DNA from: CAZGNZ01 sp964527215
GTDB lineage: Bacteria > Fidelibacterota > Marinisomatia > SCGC-AAA003-L08 > JACNLC01
Assembly (NCBI GenBank): GCA_964527215.1
Contig: CAZGNZ010000020.1
Location: forward strand, 1-64,000
Direction: 5' to 3'
Length of the DNA: 64,000 nucleotides
The number at the start of each line of letters is the position of its first letter. Position 1 is the stretch's first letter. Below are positions 1 to 10,105 of this stretch, piece after piece. The notes below the pieces were generated by a model. It did no database searches. It was given only the letters and a program-made list of their open reading frames with translations, and was not told the origin of the DNA. The translations under genes were made by a program, and so were the position numbers.

Positions 1-630
1 AGGAAATCCAAATCAGATGACTCTTTTTTGCTAAATAAAACGGGGGGTGGCCACAAAAAGGCACGAAAAAGCCCCCCCTCATATATTCCTAGAATTCTTA
101 AATTAAAGATAATATACCGGTCTGAATAACTCACACTCGATTCATCAGTCTTGGTCTGCCGAACTTGCTGCAGGCAGGTGGCTGGTCTGCATTGTTTTCG
201 GTTTAATCTTAAGCCGTCCGAGTACACAGAAATGCTGAACAGCTGAGAGACAGACTGCATCTGACCACTTTGCTGCAACGATAGCGCATTTATGAAACGT
301 ATTTTGATTTGAAGTCTGGCAGCCTTCGAAAGTTCAGGGATATCCAATCCGCTCAGGACAAAATGGCAATGACGTTTCGCAGGAAATTCCTTAAGCAAAG
401 CCCATCAGCTCATTGTTTCAAGATCCGGGATGTTTCTCCGTATTGCAAATCAGGTCGAATCGGCTCAAAGATATTTCATCCCCTGTATCTATCTGAAGAT
501 CGGGCCGGAAAATGGACCCCGGTATGTATCTGCCTTCGGGTTGTAAGATGTCAATCAGTATAACTGGATTTTTCTAGGGCAAGTGAAATATTGAAATGAT
601 GACTGTCAGTATTGATAGGAAATGTGAATT
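1..630. other. 5' non-coding stretch
   Basis: No convincing gene was found. A G6 run near 41-46 faces a C7 run near 82-88 across an A-rich interior, which could fold as a hairpin, but no clean terminator follows. The rest is ordinary intergenic sequence ahead of the kinase gene. An 84-codon frame at 309-563 has no protein-like character and no recognisable motif. Confidence 0.6.
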
Positions 631-3600
631 GTGAATATCCAATCTTCAGATGAGCGAAATCTGTTCCGGAGGTATTCCTTGATTTTGACCTCCGTTTGGA
701 CAATCCTTGTGATTGCCTCTTTCCTATGGACCGGTTTCATAGAACTTACAAACATCAGAAAATCTGCTCTTTATGTAGCCGGGACGCTGCACAGCAAGGA
801 TATTCTGTATCGGAAATGGAATGCCAGTCATGATGGTTTGTATGTCCCGGTGACTGAAAATACAAATCCAAATCCATTTTTAGAATCCGCTGATCGGGAT
901 TTATTCACAGAATCCGGTCAGGTTTTGACCAAGGTAAACCCGGATTACATGATGCGCCAGGTGTATGAACTTTCGGGAGACCTGGGAAAAACGCGCAGTC
1001 ATATTACCAGTCTGAATCCCCTGCAGCCGGCCAATGAACCGGATTCCTGGGAAAAGGCAGCCCTGGAAATGCTTAACGAGGGAAAACCGGAAGTATCTGA
1101 TTTTGTTCAAATAAACCAGGAGCCGTATCTGAGACTGATGAGACCGTTCACCGCTGATGAAAGCTGCCTGACGTGTCATGGGGGCCAGGGATACGAATCA
1201 GGCGGAATTCTGGGGGGGATCAGTATCACAGTACCCATGGAATCCTTCAATACCCAGTTCTGGCAGGGGATTTCCAGAATTGGAGCAGTCCATGCAGTTC
1301 TGTGGGTATTGGGATCGGCCGGACTTGTGTATGGAGCCCAACGGGGTGCATCAAGTGTCAGAAAACGGCAGGAAGCCGAAAAACAGGTTGCCCGAAAGCA
1401 GCAGAATCTCAGTCAGTTTTTTAATTCCACCGATGATTTTGTTTTTGTGCTGGATAAAGAGGGTGGTATTATTGAATGCAATAATACAGTCGTTCAGAGG
1501 ATGGGGTATCAAAAGGAGGAAATCCTTGGCAAGTCTATAGGAATGATGCATCCTCTTGAAATTTCCGAGTCCAGCCTGATAACCAGGGATGCTTTCCTGT
1601 CTAAAAGTGAAAACTGTGAATTTCTACCGCTTAAAACCAAAGTCGGCCGGTTAATTGATGTTGAAACCAGAGTCACTTCCGGAGAGTGGAATGGAGAAAC
1701 TGCATTGTTTCTGGTAAACAGGGATATTTCTGTTCTGAGGCGGAGTGAGGAACGTCTCAATTTGGCAATGCGGGTGGGTAATGATGGTATCTGGGACTGG
1801 AATATCAAAAATGATTCCGTTGTTTTCGATTCCCGTTTTTACACGCTGGCCGGCTATCTGCCCAACGAGTTTCCGGCGCGACTTGATGAATGGAGAAACC
1901 GAATACATCCGGACGATCTGCCAAAAACGGAACTGGCCATCAAAAAATACCTGAATGGTGATGAAGATGTATATGATGCGGAATACCGGTTTCAGCATCG
2001 AGACGGTGTGTATATTTGGATCAATGGAAAAGGTCAGGTGGTGGATTATGATGCAGACGGAAACCCGGTACGCATGGTGGGCACACACAGTGATATCACC
2101 GAGCGCAAGCTGACAGAGTATAAACTGCAGAAGAGCGAAAAACGGTACCGTGACATTTTTGAAAACAACGAAGCCGTTAAAATGATCGTGAGTTACGGCA
2201 GCGGGCGTATTGTACAGGCCAATGCTGCTGCCAGGGATTTTTATGGATATGATCTGGAAAATTTCCGCAGAAGATATATCTGGGATTTAACGGATCTGAG
2301 CAGAATTGAAGCAAAAAAGTGGATGCAGAAAGTTCTTTCCGGGAACCAGAAAGTCTCAAAATTCCGGCACCGGATTTCCAGCGGGCTGATTCATGATGTC
2401 AGAGTCTTTGCCGCGGCCCTGGAAATCAACGGACAAACCCATCTTCATCTGATTGTTCATGATATCACAGAACAGAAAAAGGCCGAGCTGGCTCTTCAGA
2501 AGGCATATGAAAGCACCAAAACAATTCTGTCCAAAGTTCCCTTTGGAATGATTGTGGTTGACAAAAACCGAATTGTCAAAACAATCAATGATGCCGCACT
2601 GGATATTATTGGAGTTTCCGGCAGGGAAGAGATTCTTAATTATCCCTGCACCAATTATTTCTGTCCAAAGGAACAGAAAACCTGTCCTGTGATCGATTCG
2701 GATGATGCATTCTACAATGTTGAACTGACTCTCAACCGGTACGACGGTACCGAGATACCCATTCTCAAAACGGTGATCAAGCTTGAAATGGAGGGGGAAG
2801 ATGTCCTGTTAGAAACCTTTGTCGAGATCAGTGAACTCAAAAATGCCGAGAAAGAGCTGGCGCGGCAAACCGAGATAGCCAACATTATGGCGGCACAGGC
2901 TGAGTCTGCAAATATTGCGAAAGGCGAATTTCTGGCAAATATGAGTCATGAAATCAGGACTCCAATGAACGGGGTCATCGGTATGACCGGACTTCTGCTG
3001 GATACAAACCTGGATTCTGAACAACAGCGGTTCGCAGAAGCAGTGCGGGACAGTGCCGAATCCCTGCTGCAGCTGATCAATGACATTCTGGATTTCTCAA
3101 AAATTGAAGCTGGCAGGCTGGACATGGAAATTCTTGATTTTGATTTGCGTTCGCTGGTAGAAGACTTTAGTGCGGCTTTTGCCATGAAAGCGCATGAAAA
3201 AAAACTGGAATTTATTTGTGCCGTAAAACCCGATGTACCTGCATTCATTCAGGGTGATCCCGGCCGGCTGCGTCAGATACTCATTAATCTGACCAGCAAC
3301 GCATTCAAGTTTACGTATTCCGGTGAAGTTTCTGTGGTTGCTTCCCTTCAGAATGAAACAGATCAGGATGTGGTGGTCCGTTTTTCGGTAAAGGATACCG
3401 GTATCGGAATTCCGGACAGCAAACAGGAGGCCCTGTTCAACCTGTTTACTCAGGTGGATACTTCCATTACCCGTAAATATGGCGGTACCGGACTGGGACT
3501 TGCCATATCCAAGCAGCTGGTCGAAATGATGGACGGCGATATTGGCGTAAATTCTGTTGAATATGAGGGCTCTGAATTCTGGTTTACCGCCCGTTTTACT

Positions 3601-4887
3601 AAACAGAGCAAAATTCCCGATGAACAGCCTGACCCCTGTGAACTGCGCGGAATCCGGGTTTTGATTGTGGATGACAATGCCACCAACCGGGAGATTTTGA
3701 TGACCCGGTTTAAATCCTGGGAAATGAATCCGGCAGAAGTTCCAGACGGAAAAAAAGCCCTTGAACTACTGAATACCGCTGCTGCGGACGGTGATCCATT
3801 CACGGTTGCCGTAATTGATATGCAAATGCCTGAAATAGGTGGTGAAATTCTGGGCCGGACAATTCATTCCAATCCCGATTTCAGGCAGATGAAATTGATC
3901 ATCATGACATCCGTGGGTGTTCGGGGAGATGCACGACGGTTTGAAAAAGCCGGATTTGATGCCTATCTGACCAAACCCGTTCGTGCGTCCGAACTGTTTA
4001 ATACAATGATGGCGGTTCTGACTGATACCGCGGAAGTGACTGAAAAAAGAATTCTGACCCGTCATTCCGTACGTGATTTGAATCGGGGAATGACGAGAAT
4101 ACTTCTGGCAGAAGATAATATCACCAATCAGCAGGTAGCCATGGGGCTGCTGAAGAAACTGGGACTTCGTGCAGATGCGGTGGCCAACGGAAAAGAAGCT
4201 GTTGAGGCAATGAAAACGATTCCGTATGATTTAATCCTCATGGATATCCAGATGCCCGAGATGGACGGATTCGAGGCTACCCGGTGCATTCGGAAATCTG
4301 AAAAAGACTGTCTGAACCCTGATGTGCCAATTATCGCAATGACCGCCCACGCGATGTCCGGGCACAGGGAAAAATGCCTGAAAGCCGGTATGAATGACTA
4401 TGTTGCAAAACCAGTCAACCCTGAAGCACTCGCAGAAGTAATTGAGAAATGGCTGCCCAAGCGAAAGAAAAAATATCAGGCTCCGTCATCGACAACCAAC
4501 AAATCCTCTGCTGAAAAACAGACCTCTGAGAGTATTTTCGATCTGGATGGATTAATGGAGCGGTTGATGGATGACAGGGATTTGGCAATTGTCATCGCAA
4601 AGGGATTTATTGAGGATATTCCCAAACAGCTGGATCTTCTCAGAGGATTTATTGACGCGGAGGATGCAGTGTCTGCCGAACGACAGGCTCACTCCATAAA
4701 AGGGGCTTCAGCAAATTTGGGAGGAGAGGATTTGCGGAAGCTTGCCTATCAAATGGAAAAGGCTGGGAAAAAACAGGATCTCCGATTTATTGCAGAGAAT
4801 ATTCAGGAACTGGAAATCCAGTTCTATCGGCTGAAGGAGGAAATGGAAAAGAAATTGCTGAATCCGTCTCCTGACGGACAAGTGTAA
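631..4887 (+). CDS. Hybrid sensor histidine kinase with heme-type sensor domain
   Basis: Membrane-bound sensor kinase with an internal phosphorelay. A transmembrane segment (about residues 15-37) and a second (about 213-236) bracket a periplasmic DUF3365/Tll0287-like domain with a c-type heme motif CxxCH (C179, C182, H183), which suggests redox or gas sensing. Four PAS domains follow (about 258-372, 376-497, 500-618, 622-745); the last carries a Cys cluster (C-x5-C-x6-C pattern). Then come HisKA with phospho-acceptor H773 in SHEIRTPMNG, an HATPase domain with N-box NLTSNAFKF and GTGLGL, two receivers (D1063 and D1205) and an HPt domain (H1354 in HSIKGAS). The start is GTG, and no better downstream ATG precedes the membrane segment. 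The last codons (NPSPDGQV, stop) come from a dispersed palindromic repeat. The cytosolic response regulator just downstream is a possible partner. Domain calls are strong; the signal sensed is inference. Confidence 0.95.
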   Translation: MNIQSSDERNLFRRYSLILTSVWTILVIASFLWTGFIELTNIRKSALYVAGTLHSKDILYRKWNASHDGLYVPVTENTNPNPFLESADRDLFTESGQVLTKVNPDYMMRQVYELSGDLGKTRSHITSLNPLQPANEPDSWEKAALEMLNEGKPEVSDFVQINQEPYLRLMRPFTADESCLTCHGGQGYESGGILGGISITVPMESFNTQFWQGISRIGAVHAVLWVLGSAGLVYGAQRGASSVRKRQEAEKQVARKQQNLSQFFNSTDDFVFVLDKEGGIIECNNTVVQRMGYQKEEILGKSIGMMHPLEISESSLITRDAFLSKSENCEFLPLKTKVGRLIDVETRVTSGEWNGETALFLVNRDISVLRRSEERLNLAMRVGNDGIWDWNIKNDSVVFDSRFYTLAGYLPNEFPARLDEWRNRIHPDDLPKTELAIKKYLNGDEDVYDAEYRFQHRDGVYIWINGKGQVVDYDADGNPVRMVGTHSDITERKLTEYKLQKSEKRYRDIFENNEAVKMIVSYGSGRIVQANAAARDFYGYDLENFRRRYIWDLTDLSRIEAKKWMQKVLSGNQKVSKFRHRISSGLIHDVRVFAAALEINGQTHLHLIVHDITEQKKAELALQKAYESTKTILSKVPFGMIVVDKNRIVKTINDAALDIIGVSGREEILNYPCTNYFCPKEQKTCPVIDSDDAFYNVELTLNRYDGTEIPILKTVIKLEMEGEDVLLETFVEISELKNAEKELARQTEIANIMAAQAESANIAKGEFLANMSHEIRTPMNGVIGMTGLLLDTNLDSEQQRFAEAVRDSAESLLQLINDILDFSKIEAGRLDMEILDFDLRSLVEDFSAAFAMKAHEKKLEFICAVKPDVPAFIQGDPGRLRQILINLTSNAFKFTYSGEVSVVASLQNETDQDVVVRFSVKDTGIGIPDSKQEALFNLFTQVDTSITRKYGGTGLGLAISKQLVEMMDGDIGVNSVEYEGSEFWFTARFTKQSKIPDEQPDPCELRGIRVLIVDDNATNREILMTRFKSWEMNPAEVPDGKKALELLNTAAADGDPFTVAVIDMQMPEIGGEILGRTIHSNPDFRQMKLIIMTSVGVRGDARRFEKAGFDAYLTKPVRASELFNTMMAVLTDTAEVTEKRILTRHSVRDLNRGMTRILLAEDNITNQQVAMGLLKKLGLRADAVANGKEAVEAMKTIPYDLILMDIQMPEMDGFEATRCIRKSEKDCLNPDVPIIAMTAHAMSGHREKCLKAGMNDYVAKPVNPEALAEVIEKWLPKRKKKYQAPSSTTNKSSAEKQTSESIFDLDGLMERLMDDRDLAIVIAKGFIEDIPKQLDLLRGFIDAEDAVSAERQAHSIKGASANLGGEDLRKLAYQMEKAGKKQDLRFIAENIQELEIQFYRLKEEMEKKLLNPSPDGQV

Positions 4888-5004
4888 CAGGGTGCATTCC
4901 CCGCCGCTTGTTGAAAATCCGCCATTTGGTGTGGCGGTAAAATAGTTAATGCCCCGATCGATTACTGATCCTTCACCCGTCAGCTGACGGGCGGGAAATT
5001 CATG
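4861..5004. repeat. Palindromic REP-like composite repeat, copy A
   Basis: First of three copies (others at 18584-18728 and 23983-24094). It starts with a short hairpin, TCCGTC-TCCT-GACGGA, then a conserved core (GTGTAAC, GGGTGCATTCCCCGCCGC, TTGTTGAAAATCCGCCATTTGG). It ends at a palindrome CCGTCAGCTGACGG followed by GGGAAATTCAT. That last motif is roughly the inverted complement of GTGCATTCCCCGCC near the other end, so the whole unit is imperfectly palindromic. It overlaps the 3' end of the hybrid kinase gene and provides its stop codon. Confidence 0.8.
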
Positions 5005-5476
5005 TGATTACCGATATCAAGACGCGGTTTCGCTTTAATAATTCCTCTGAATGCTGCCAGGCAGACGCCCGGTATCAGGGATTACACCATGGTTTTTTAT
5101 TTGAAATGACAGTGCTGTGCAGCTGCGGGAAAATGGATTTGTACCGTATTCCAAAAGCTCCCTTTGCCTGATTAGTTCAGGAAATGTTGTGATGCGGCGA
5201 TGGTGATGTGTTCATGCGGAAAAAAGGGCAGTGCTGCTCTTTATCCGGTGAATTTCCAGTACGCTTTCTCCGAACAAAGAACCTGCAGATTTCTCATTCC
5301 ACATGGCAAGTGGCAGCCAATGGACAAAGCAGCACCGGCATGAATATCAAATTTTTTTAGGGCTTTTGGAAATCCGTCTTCTGGCTGAACGAAGCCAATT
5401 TGCCGAATCCATTATTGGCATAGATTTCATCTAAAATGAAGATTAGATTTTAAATAGGTGTTTCAAAGGAGATTGT
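5005..5476. other. Intergenic region upstream of response regulator
   Basis: No gene or clear structure was recognised. The sequence ends in a good ribosome-binding site (AAAGGAG, near 5466) for the response regulator. The 472-bp spacing suggests the regulator has its own promoter, but no clear -35/-10 pair was identified. Confidence 0.5.
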
Positions 5477-5878
5477 ATGAAAACGTTGATTGTGGATGAT
5501 GATTTCACAAACCGGCTGCTGCTGCAGGAAATTCTGAAGAGGTATGGATCAACCCACATTGCGATCAATAGCAAGGAAGCCGTTGAGGCCGCGAGACTGG
5601 CCATCATGTCCGGGGAAAATTATGATCTGATATGTCTGGATATCATGATGCCTGAACTGGATGGACAGGTGGCACTGAAGGAAATCCGTGATCTGGAACA
5701 CAGGTTTGGACATAAGATCAAAGGTCCGTCGGCCATTGTGATGACCACTGCCCTGAACGACAGCAAAAGTGTTTTTTCAGCTTTTAAAAACCAGTGCGAT
5801 GGCTACATTCTGAAACCCATTGTGAAAGCCAAACTGGTGGATCAGCTGGAAAAACTGAACCTTATCAGTAAAACATAG
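5477..5878 (+). CDS. Single-domain response regulator (CheY-like receiver)
   Basis: A 133-residue stand-alone receiver domain with no output domain. The acidic pocket (D7-D9), phospho-acceptor D55 in CLDIMMPELDG, switch Thr near 90-91 (VMTTAL) and conserved Lys113 (LKP) are all present, so it should be phosphorylatable. A strong AAAGGAG ribosome-binding site lies 5-6 nt ahead of the ATG. It lies about 590 bp downstream of the large hybrid kinase, in the same direction, and may take phosphate from that kinase's HPt domain; that link is inferred only from position. Without an effector domain it probably acts by protein-protein contact. Confidence 0.92.
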   Translation: MKTLIVDDDFTNRLLLQEILKRYGSTHIAINSKEAVEAARLAIMSGENYDLICLDIMMPELDGQVALKEIRDLEHRFGHKIKGPSAIVMTTALNDSKSVFSAFKNQCDGYILKPIVKAKLVDQLEKLNLISKT

Positions 5879-6436
5879 ACAAACAAATTTACGGGGTTTC
5901 ACTGCAGAGACAGCGGCTCATTCCACCCCAGAACAACAGCTGCTTTCAGGATATCTGTACGTGACATGATGTATGCCTTTGATGGATTGCATTTGTCTGT
6001 CATCACGTTTCCAGCCGGGTTGAATTCCAGCATTTTCACCCGCTTCTGAAAAACGGCTGAATAGGCAGGCATTCATCAAATGTCCGAATGGGCTTACGGG
6101 CAACATTCGATTCTGCCCCTTCGCTGCGATGTGATCAGGCAACCGTTATCCCCAATAATCTTTTTCAACAGCTCTGATTCAATATCAATTCGGTTCTTCT
6201 CAGGGGATGTTCCCGCAGGCAGGAGAAAGTGAAAGCTGCCAGTCTCCTGCGGATTATCATATAATTTATACCGCTGTATTGATATTTTTTTATGACACCA
6301 ATCTGTGTGAATTCGCATTCTGTTTCTGACGCGATTTTCCACAACAATCTGGTGTGCTATTCCGGCTGTACATTAATTTTCAGTATTAGACCGAGCTACG
6401 ATTCATCTCTGTTAACCACTTATTCAAGGTTCAAAT
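5879..6436. other. Intergenic region before TonB receptor
   Basis: No gene, repeat or terminator could be supported. All frames are short and not protein-like. It presumably holds the promoter of the TonB-dependent receptor, but no clear promoter motif or transcription-factor site was identified. Confidence 0.5.
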
Positions 6437-8890
6437 ATGACATCCAGAATGATCAGTACTTTCCTGTTGTCAGGTTTGCTGGCTGCAGTTTGTTCGCTCC
6501 AGGCAGCGACTGTTTCCGGAATTGTTACAGATGAGGATCAGAATCCGCTTGCGGATGCAAATGTTGTCAATCTGTTAAATTCTGAAGGACTTACCACCTG
6601 TCCGAACGGATTGTTTGCCCTCGTCATTCCAGACCATTCCGCACTGGCGCTTGAAATCAGCTATTACGGATTCGAAAATGCATCTGTCAGAATATCCAGC
6701 GTTGAATCGGATTTGACATTGTCCGTTACGCTTCGGCAGAAGATTCAGGAAATCGGCAGTATTTCCGTTCATGCCCGAAAACGGCTTGAGCGGTGGCTGG
6801 ATGTACCAGGCGCAGTCCAGTCCGTTGGTGAATCACAGACGGACATATTCATCACTGAAAGCATCGGCGAATTGACAGCGCTTGCACCCAATGTGTTTGC
6901 AGATGAAAATCAGCTCTGGGCTCCCGACTTCACAATCCGCGGTGTTCCCGGGGGCAATACAGGACGTGCCGGTGGAGGCTCGCCCGATGGTTTGTATGTG
7001 GACGGAATCTATGCCGGGCGACGAATGTACAGCAATCCGGATTTCATTGACTTCCAGCGCATCGAATTTCTGAAAGGTCCTCAGGGCACACTCTTCGGCA
7101 AGAATTCGCTCTCCGGAGCTGTTAACATCATCATGCGGAAACCAACTGCCCGTCCATCGTTCAGCATTGATCTGCTGTCAGGGGAGAGAGAACACCAGCG
7201 GCTGTCCATTTCCGGCAATATGGTGTATTCCCAACGTCTGTTTCATCGTGTCTCCTTTAGGGCATTTCGGAAAGAGGATTATCTGAAAAATCTGTATCAT
7301 GATGAGTATCCGGAGTTTTCAGGACAGTCACTGAGGAATGATTTTCGGATTCTTCACAAAAACGGAGGATTGACCGATGTCAGTCTGGATGTTTTCCGGC
7401 GTACACTGGAAACCGGCCGCGGCGGGAATGTGACGGACTGGACAGGGCTGGATACTCTGTTTCAGACAATGGGTCGAGATATCACCGATGACGGACCGCA
7501 TTCCTATCAGAGCAATCTGCAGGGCGAGGATGAAACGGATGGGTTGACAGCAGCGGTTACTTATCAGAATTCGCTGAAATCCGGTTTTCGCACTGTATCA
7601 CAGACGGCATTGCGAATGGTCAAAAACAATGTGACGGCAGACTCTGATCAGACTGCACTGGATTTTCTGCATGATATACAGGAGCGTGAGTATCAGCTGA
7701 TCACGCAGGAACTCAGAATACACTCCAGGGAAAATGGGCGGCTGACCTGGCTGGCAGGTCTGCATTTGCTGTATCAGGACGAAACCACAGACCTGGCAGT
7801 ATATCCGGGATCGGATTTCGAACTACGGTATGGAATGCCGTCCGGAACATTTACCGGGTCTGATGTGAATGTTGCACCTCATACCAATATTACAGACTTT
7901 TCAGCCGGGATTTTCGGCTCTGCGGATTACCAGGTAAGTTCCAGATGGACGCTCTCCGGCGGAATTCGGTTCAGCCGGGAAAAAAAGGAAATGGATTTTT
8001 TCCAGAATGGGATTCCCTTGATTGGATATCCGTTTATTCCCATCGATTCGAACAATGACGGGGAAGCAGACGGATCCCTGAAGGAAGATTATGAAGGATT
8101 CGCGGTATCACCCCTGTTGAGTGTGCGCTGTTCCCTGATTCCGGGTGCAAACGGGTATGCAGTCATCAGCCGGGGATTTAAAAGCGGTGGATTTAATACT
8201 GATTTCGTGGCTACGGAAGAGGCGGCAGCCCATCCCTTTGATCCTGAATTTGTAACCAATTATGAATCCGGATTCAAATTCAGTCATCCCGATCTCCCGC
8301 TGACCGCCGGTCTGACTTTGTATTATATGGATATTGAGGATATGCAGGTATCGGTGTACCGGGAAAACGAGGGATTTCGAATCATGAATGCTGCAGCTGC
8401 CTGGTCCCGGGGATTGGAAGCCAATTTGTTCTGGAAACCTGTCACCGATTTGGCTCTGACCGCTGCAATTGGGTGGACGGCGGCGGAATTTGAAAGATAT
8501 GCCTATACCGACTTAAATGGCCTGTCCATAGACCATTCCGGTGAAAGTATCGGCAGTCATCCGGAATGGACGGGCAGTCTGGGTGTTGACTTTAATCGTC
8601 CGCTTCATGCATCTCTTGAACTGAATGCCGGTTGTGGGTATATGTATCAGACTGAATATAAAAATCTTATCACTGAGACCGATGTTTTTTTCGAAAACAA
8701 GGCGAGGGGACTGCTGAATGGCTACGCCGGCATTCGGCTGAACGGCATTTCATTCCGTCTGTGGGCGAAGAACATCCTGAATGAAGAATACACAACCATG
8801 AAAACACGGGATCTGATGCTGGGATTAAAAAGGGAATACTGGGGTGCACCCCGATCCGCAGGACTCGAAATTTCATATTCTGTAAACTGA
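6437..8890 (+). CDS. TonB-dependent outer-membrane receptor
   Basis: An 817-residue outer-membrane active-transport receptor. It has a signal peptide (about 1-24, cleaved after LQA), a carboxypeptidase-regulatory-like beta-sandwich (about 26-100, VSGIVTDEDQNPLADANV), a plug domain (about 125-235, with FTIRGVPGG, DGIYAG, EFLKGPQGTLFGKNS and GAVNI) and a beta-barrel to the C-terminus. The Arg-Gly pair in the plug and the KGPQGTLFG motif are typical of the family. No TonB box was picked out by eye. The N-terminal extension is usual in FCB-group receptors. No SusD partner or transport operon is adjacent, so the substrate cannot be inferred. It converges on the lipoprotein protease gene about 140 bp downstream. 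Confidence 0.95.
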   Translation: MTSRMISTFLLSGLLAAVCSLQAATVSGIVTDEDQNPLADANVVNLLNSEGLTTCPNGLFALVIPDHSALALEISYYGFENASVRISSVESDLTLSVTLRQKIQEIGSISVHARKRLERWLDVPGAVQSVGESQTDIFITESIGELTALAPNVFADENQLWAPDFTIRGVPGGNTGRAGGGSPDGLYVDGIYAGRRMYSNPDFIDFQRIEFLKGPQGTLFGKNSLSGAVNIIMRKPTARPSFSIDLLSGEREHQRLSISGNMVYSQRLFHRVSFRAFRKEDYLKNLYHDEYPEFSGQSLRNDFRILHKNGGLTDVSLDVFRRTLETGRGGNVTDWTGLDTLFQTMGRDITDDGPHSYQSNLQGEDETDGLTAAVTYQNSLKSGFRTVSQTALRMVKNNVTADSDQTALDFLHDIQEREYQLITQELRIHSRENGRLTWLAGLHLLYQDETTDLAVYPGSDFELRYGMPSGTFTGSDVNVAPHTNITDFSAGIFGSADYQVSSRWTLSGGIRFSREKKEMDFFQNGIPLIGYPFIPIDSNNDGEADGSLKEDYEGFAVSPLLSVRCSLIPGANGYAVISRGFKSGGFNTDFVATEEAAAHPFDPEFVTNYESGFKFSHPDLPLTAGLTLYYMDIEDMQVSVYRENEGFRIMNAAAAWSRGLEANLFWKPVTDLALTAAIGWTAAEFERYAYTDLNGLSIDHSGESIGSHPEWTGSLGVDFNRPLHASLELNAGCGYMYQTEYKNLITETDVFFENKARGLLNGYAGIRLNGISFRLWAKNILNEEYTTMKTRDLMLGLKREYWGAPRSAGLEISYSVN

Positions 8891-9029
8891 CTGCCGCACT
8901 GATGTCGTCACCAAACGGCCGGAACCCCATACAGGCTTCGAACCCGGGATTCCATAACGAGCCAAATGTTTGTCTGTCCGGCAGCGGACGGATTCGATAT
9001 CACACAAAAAACATTGCCGACCGCCCGGC

Positions 9030-9956
9030 TCAGCGGGGATATCCGCTTTCATGAAGAATTTTCAGCGGATCCAAGTCAATCATTTCAAATTGAGTGATTT
9101 CAGGGTGATTTTCCCGGTATGCTTCAACAATATGATAACCAATGGTGTACCCGCTGGCATGGGGGATTTCGTCAGTTCCGTTCATCACAAGGTCATTCCA
9201 TTCGGATCCGGGTTCGTGCAGATGCGGCTTGATAATATTCCATACCCTGCGCTCCTGGGCAGTGGAAAGTCTGTCTGTCCAGGGAGATGACACATTCGGC
9301 CAGACATATTTGGCAAAGGAATCAGCCCGGCCTTCAAACACCAGGTATTCCAGCGGGGTGAAATCCACTGTGGTGAAATTACGTGCGGTCCAGACACTGT
9401 GATGGTATTCATGCGCCAGAACCGCCTGCAGCTGCTGTTCCCAGCCATTGAACACGGGATCAATTGAAATGATAATTTTTCCCGAACCAACGGTGATGGC
9501 GGTGACACCAATATTCAGCTTGCGAAGCAGAGGGCGATGTACCGGATTGGCCGGAATAAACAGGATGCTCGTTGCAGGACCCGGCAATTCCGGAACAATT
9601 CTGGAAAAGGCTGCCCTGGCAATGCCTGACAAATCTGCATCAGCAAGAAGGTCGATCTCCTCCCGAAGGGCACTGCTTTTCGGGATCTCGGATTCGATTG
9701 AGCGAAAGATAAAATCATATTCCGCATTTTCAGAAAATTCAGTTTTAATTCTTTGGAAAATCTGTGACTTATAAGATGCCAGCCCGTTCGCATATGCCTG
9801 AAACAGCTGTGTGGCAGTCAGGATTTCAAAAGATTGACCGTGAACTGTGAAAACGGAACGTTCAAAGGGAATATCGTTATCTCCCGAACAGGATGCAGTG
9901 AATGTCAACAGAAGTATGAGCGGGAGCCGTATAATTGAAGCATGGTAACCAGACAT
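9030..9956 (-). CDS. Lipoprotein, DUF2268-like zinc metalloprotease
   Basis: A 308-residue predicted lipoprotein. The signal sequence ends in a lipobox-like T-A-S-C with lipidated C23. The zinc-binding motif HEYHH lies at 182-186 (H182, E183, H186), and a downstream glutamate in FEGRAD (E208) is well placed as third ligand, so a gluzincin-type metalloprotease is likely. The layout resembles the DUF2268 (YjaZ-like) family of putative Zn-dependent proteases; that assignment is by eye. It should be membrane-anchored and face the periplasm or surface. The ATG start is followed directly by the signal peptide; its ribosome-binding site is weak. The gene stands alone, convergent with the TonB receptor and divergent from the DUF4032 gene. 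Substrate unknown. Confidence 0.82.
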   Translation of the reverse strand: MSGYHASIIRLPLILLLTFTASCSGDNDIPFERSVFTVHGQSFEILTATQLFQAYANGLASYKSQIFQRIKTEFSENAEYDFIFRSIESEIPKSSALREEIDLLADADLSGIARAAFSRIVPELPGPATSILFIPANPVHRPLLRKLNIGVTAITVGSGKIIISIDPVFNGWEQQLQAVLAHEYHHSVWTARNFTTVDFTPLEYLVFEGRADSFAKYVWPNVSSPWTDRLSTAQERRVWNIIKPHLHEPGSEWNDLVMNGTDEIPHASGYTIGYHIVEAYRENHPEITQFEMIDLDPLKILHESGYPR

Positions 9957-10105
9957 GAGGTAGCTTTCAGTAAATCAAGTGTATATAATGGAAAACTGTT
10001 GTGGAAAAATTATCACCTTCTTTGTGAATTCAATTGAATAAAAAGGGGGTGTACGCCAATTACTTATGATTGATTTTTCCTGTTAATCGAAGATTTCAAG
10101 ATACA

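Noticed and set aside
309..563. 84-codon plus-strand frame
   Set aside because: No ribosome-binding site, no protein-like pattern, basic and proline/serine scattered composition; treated as chance.
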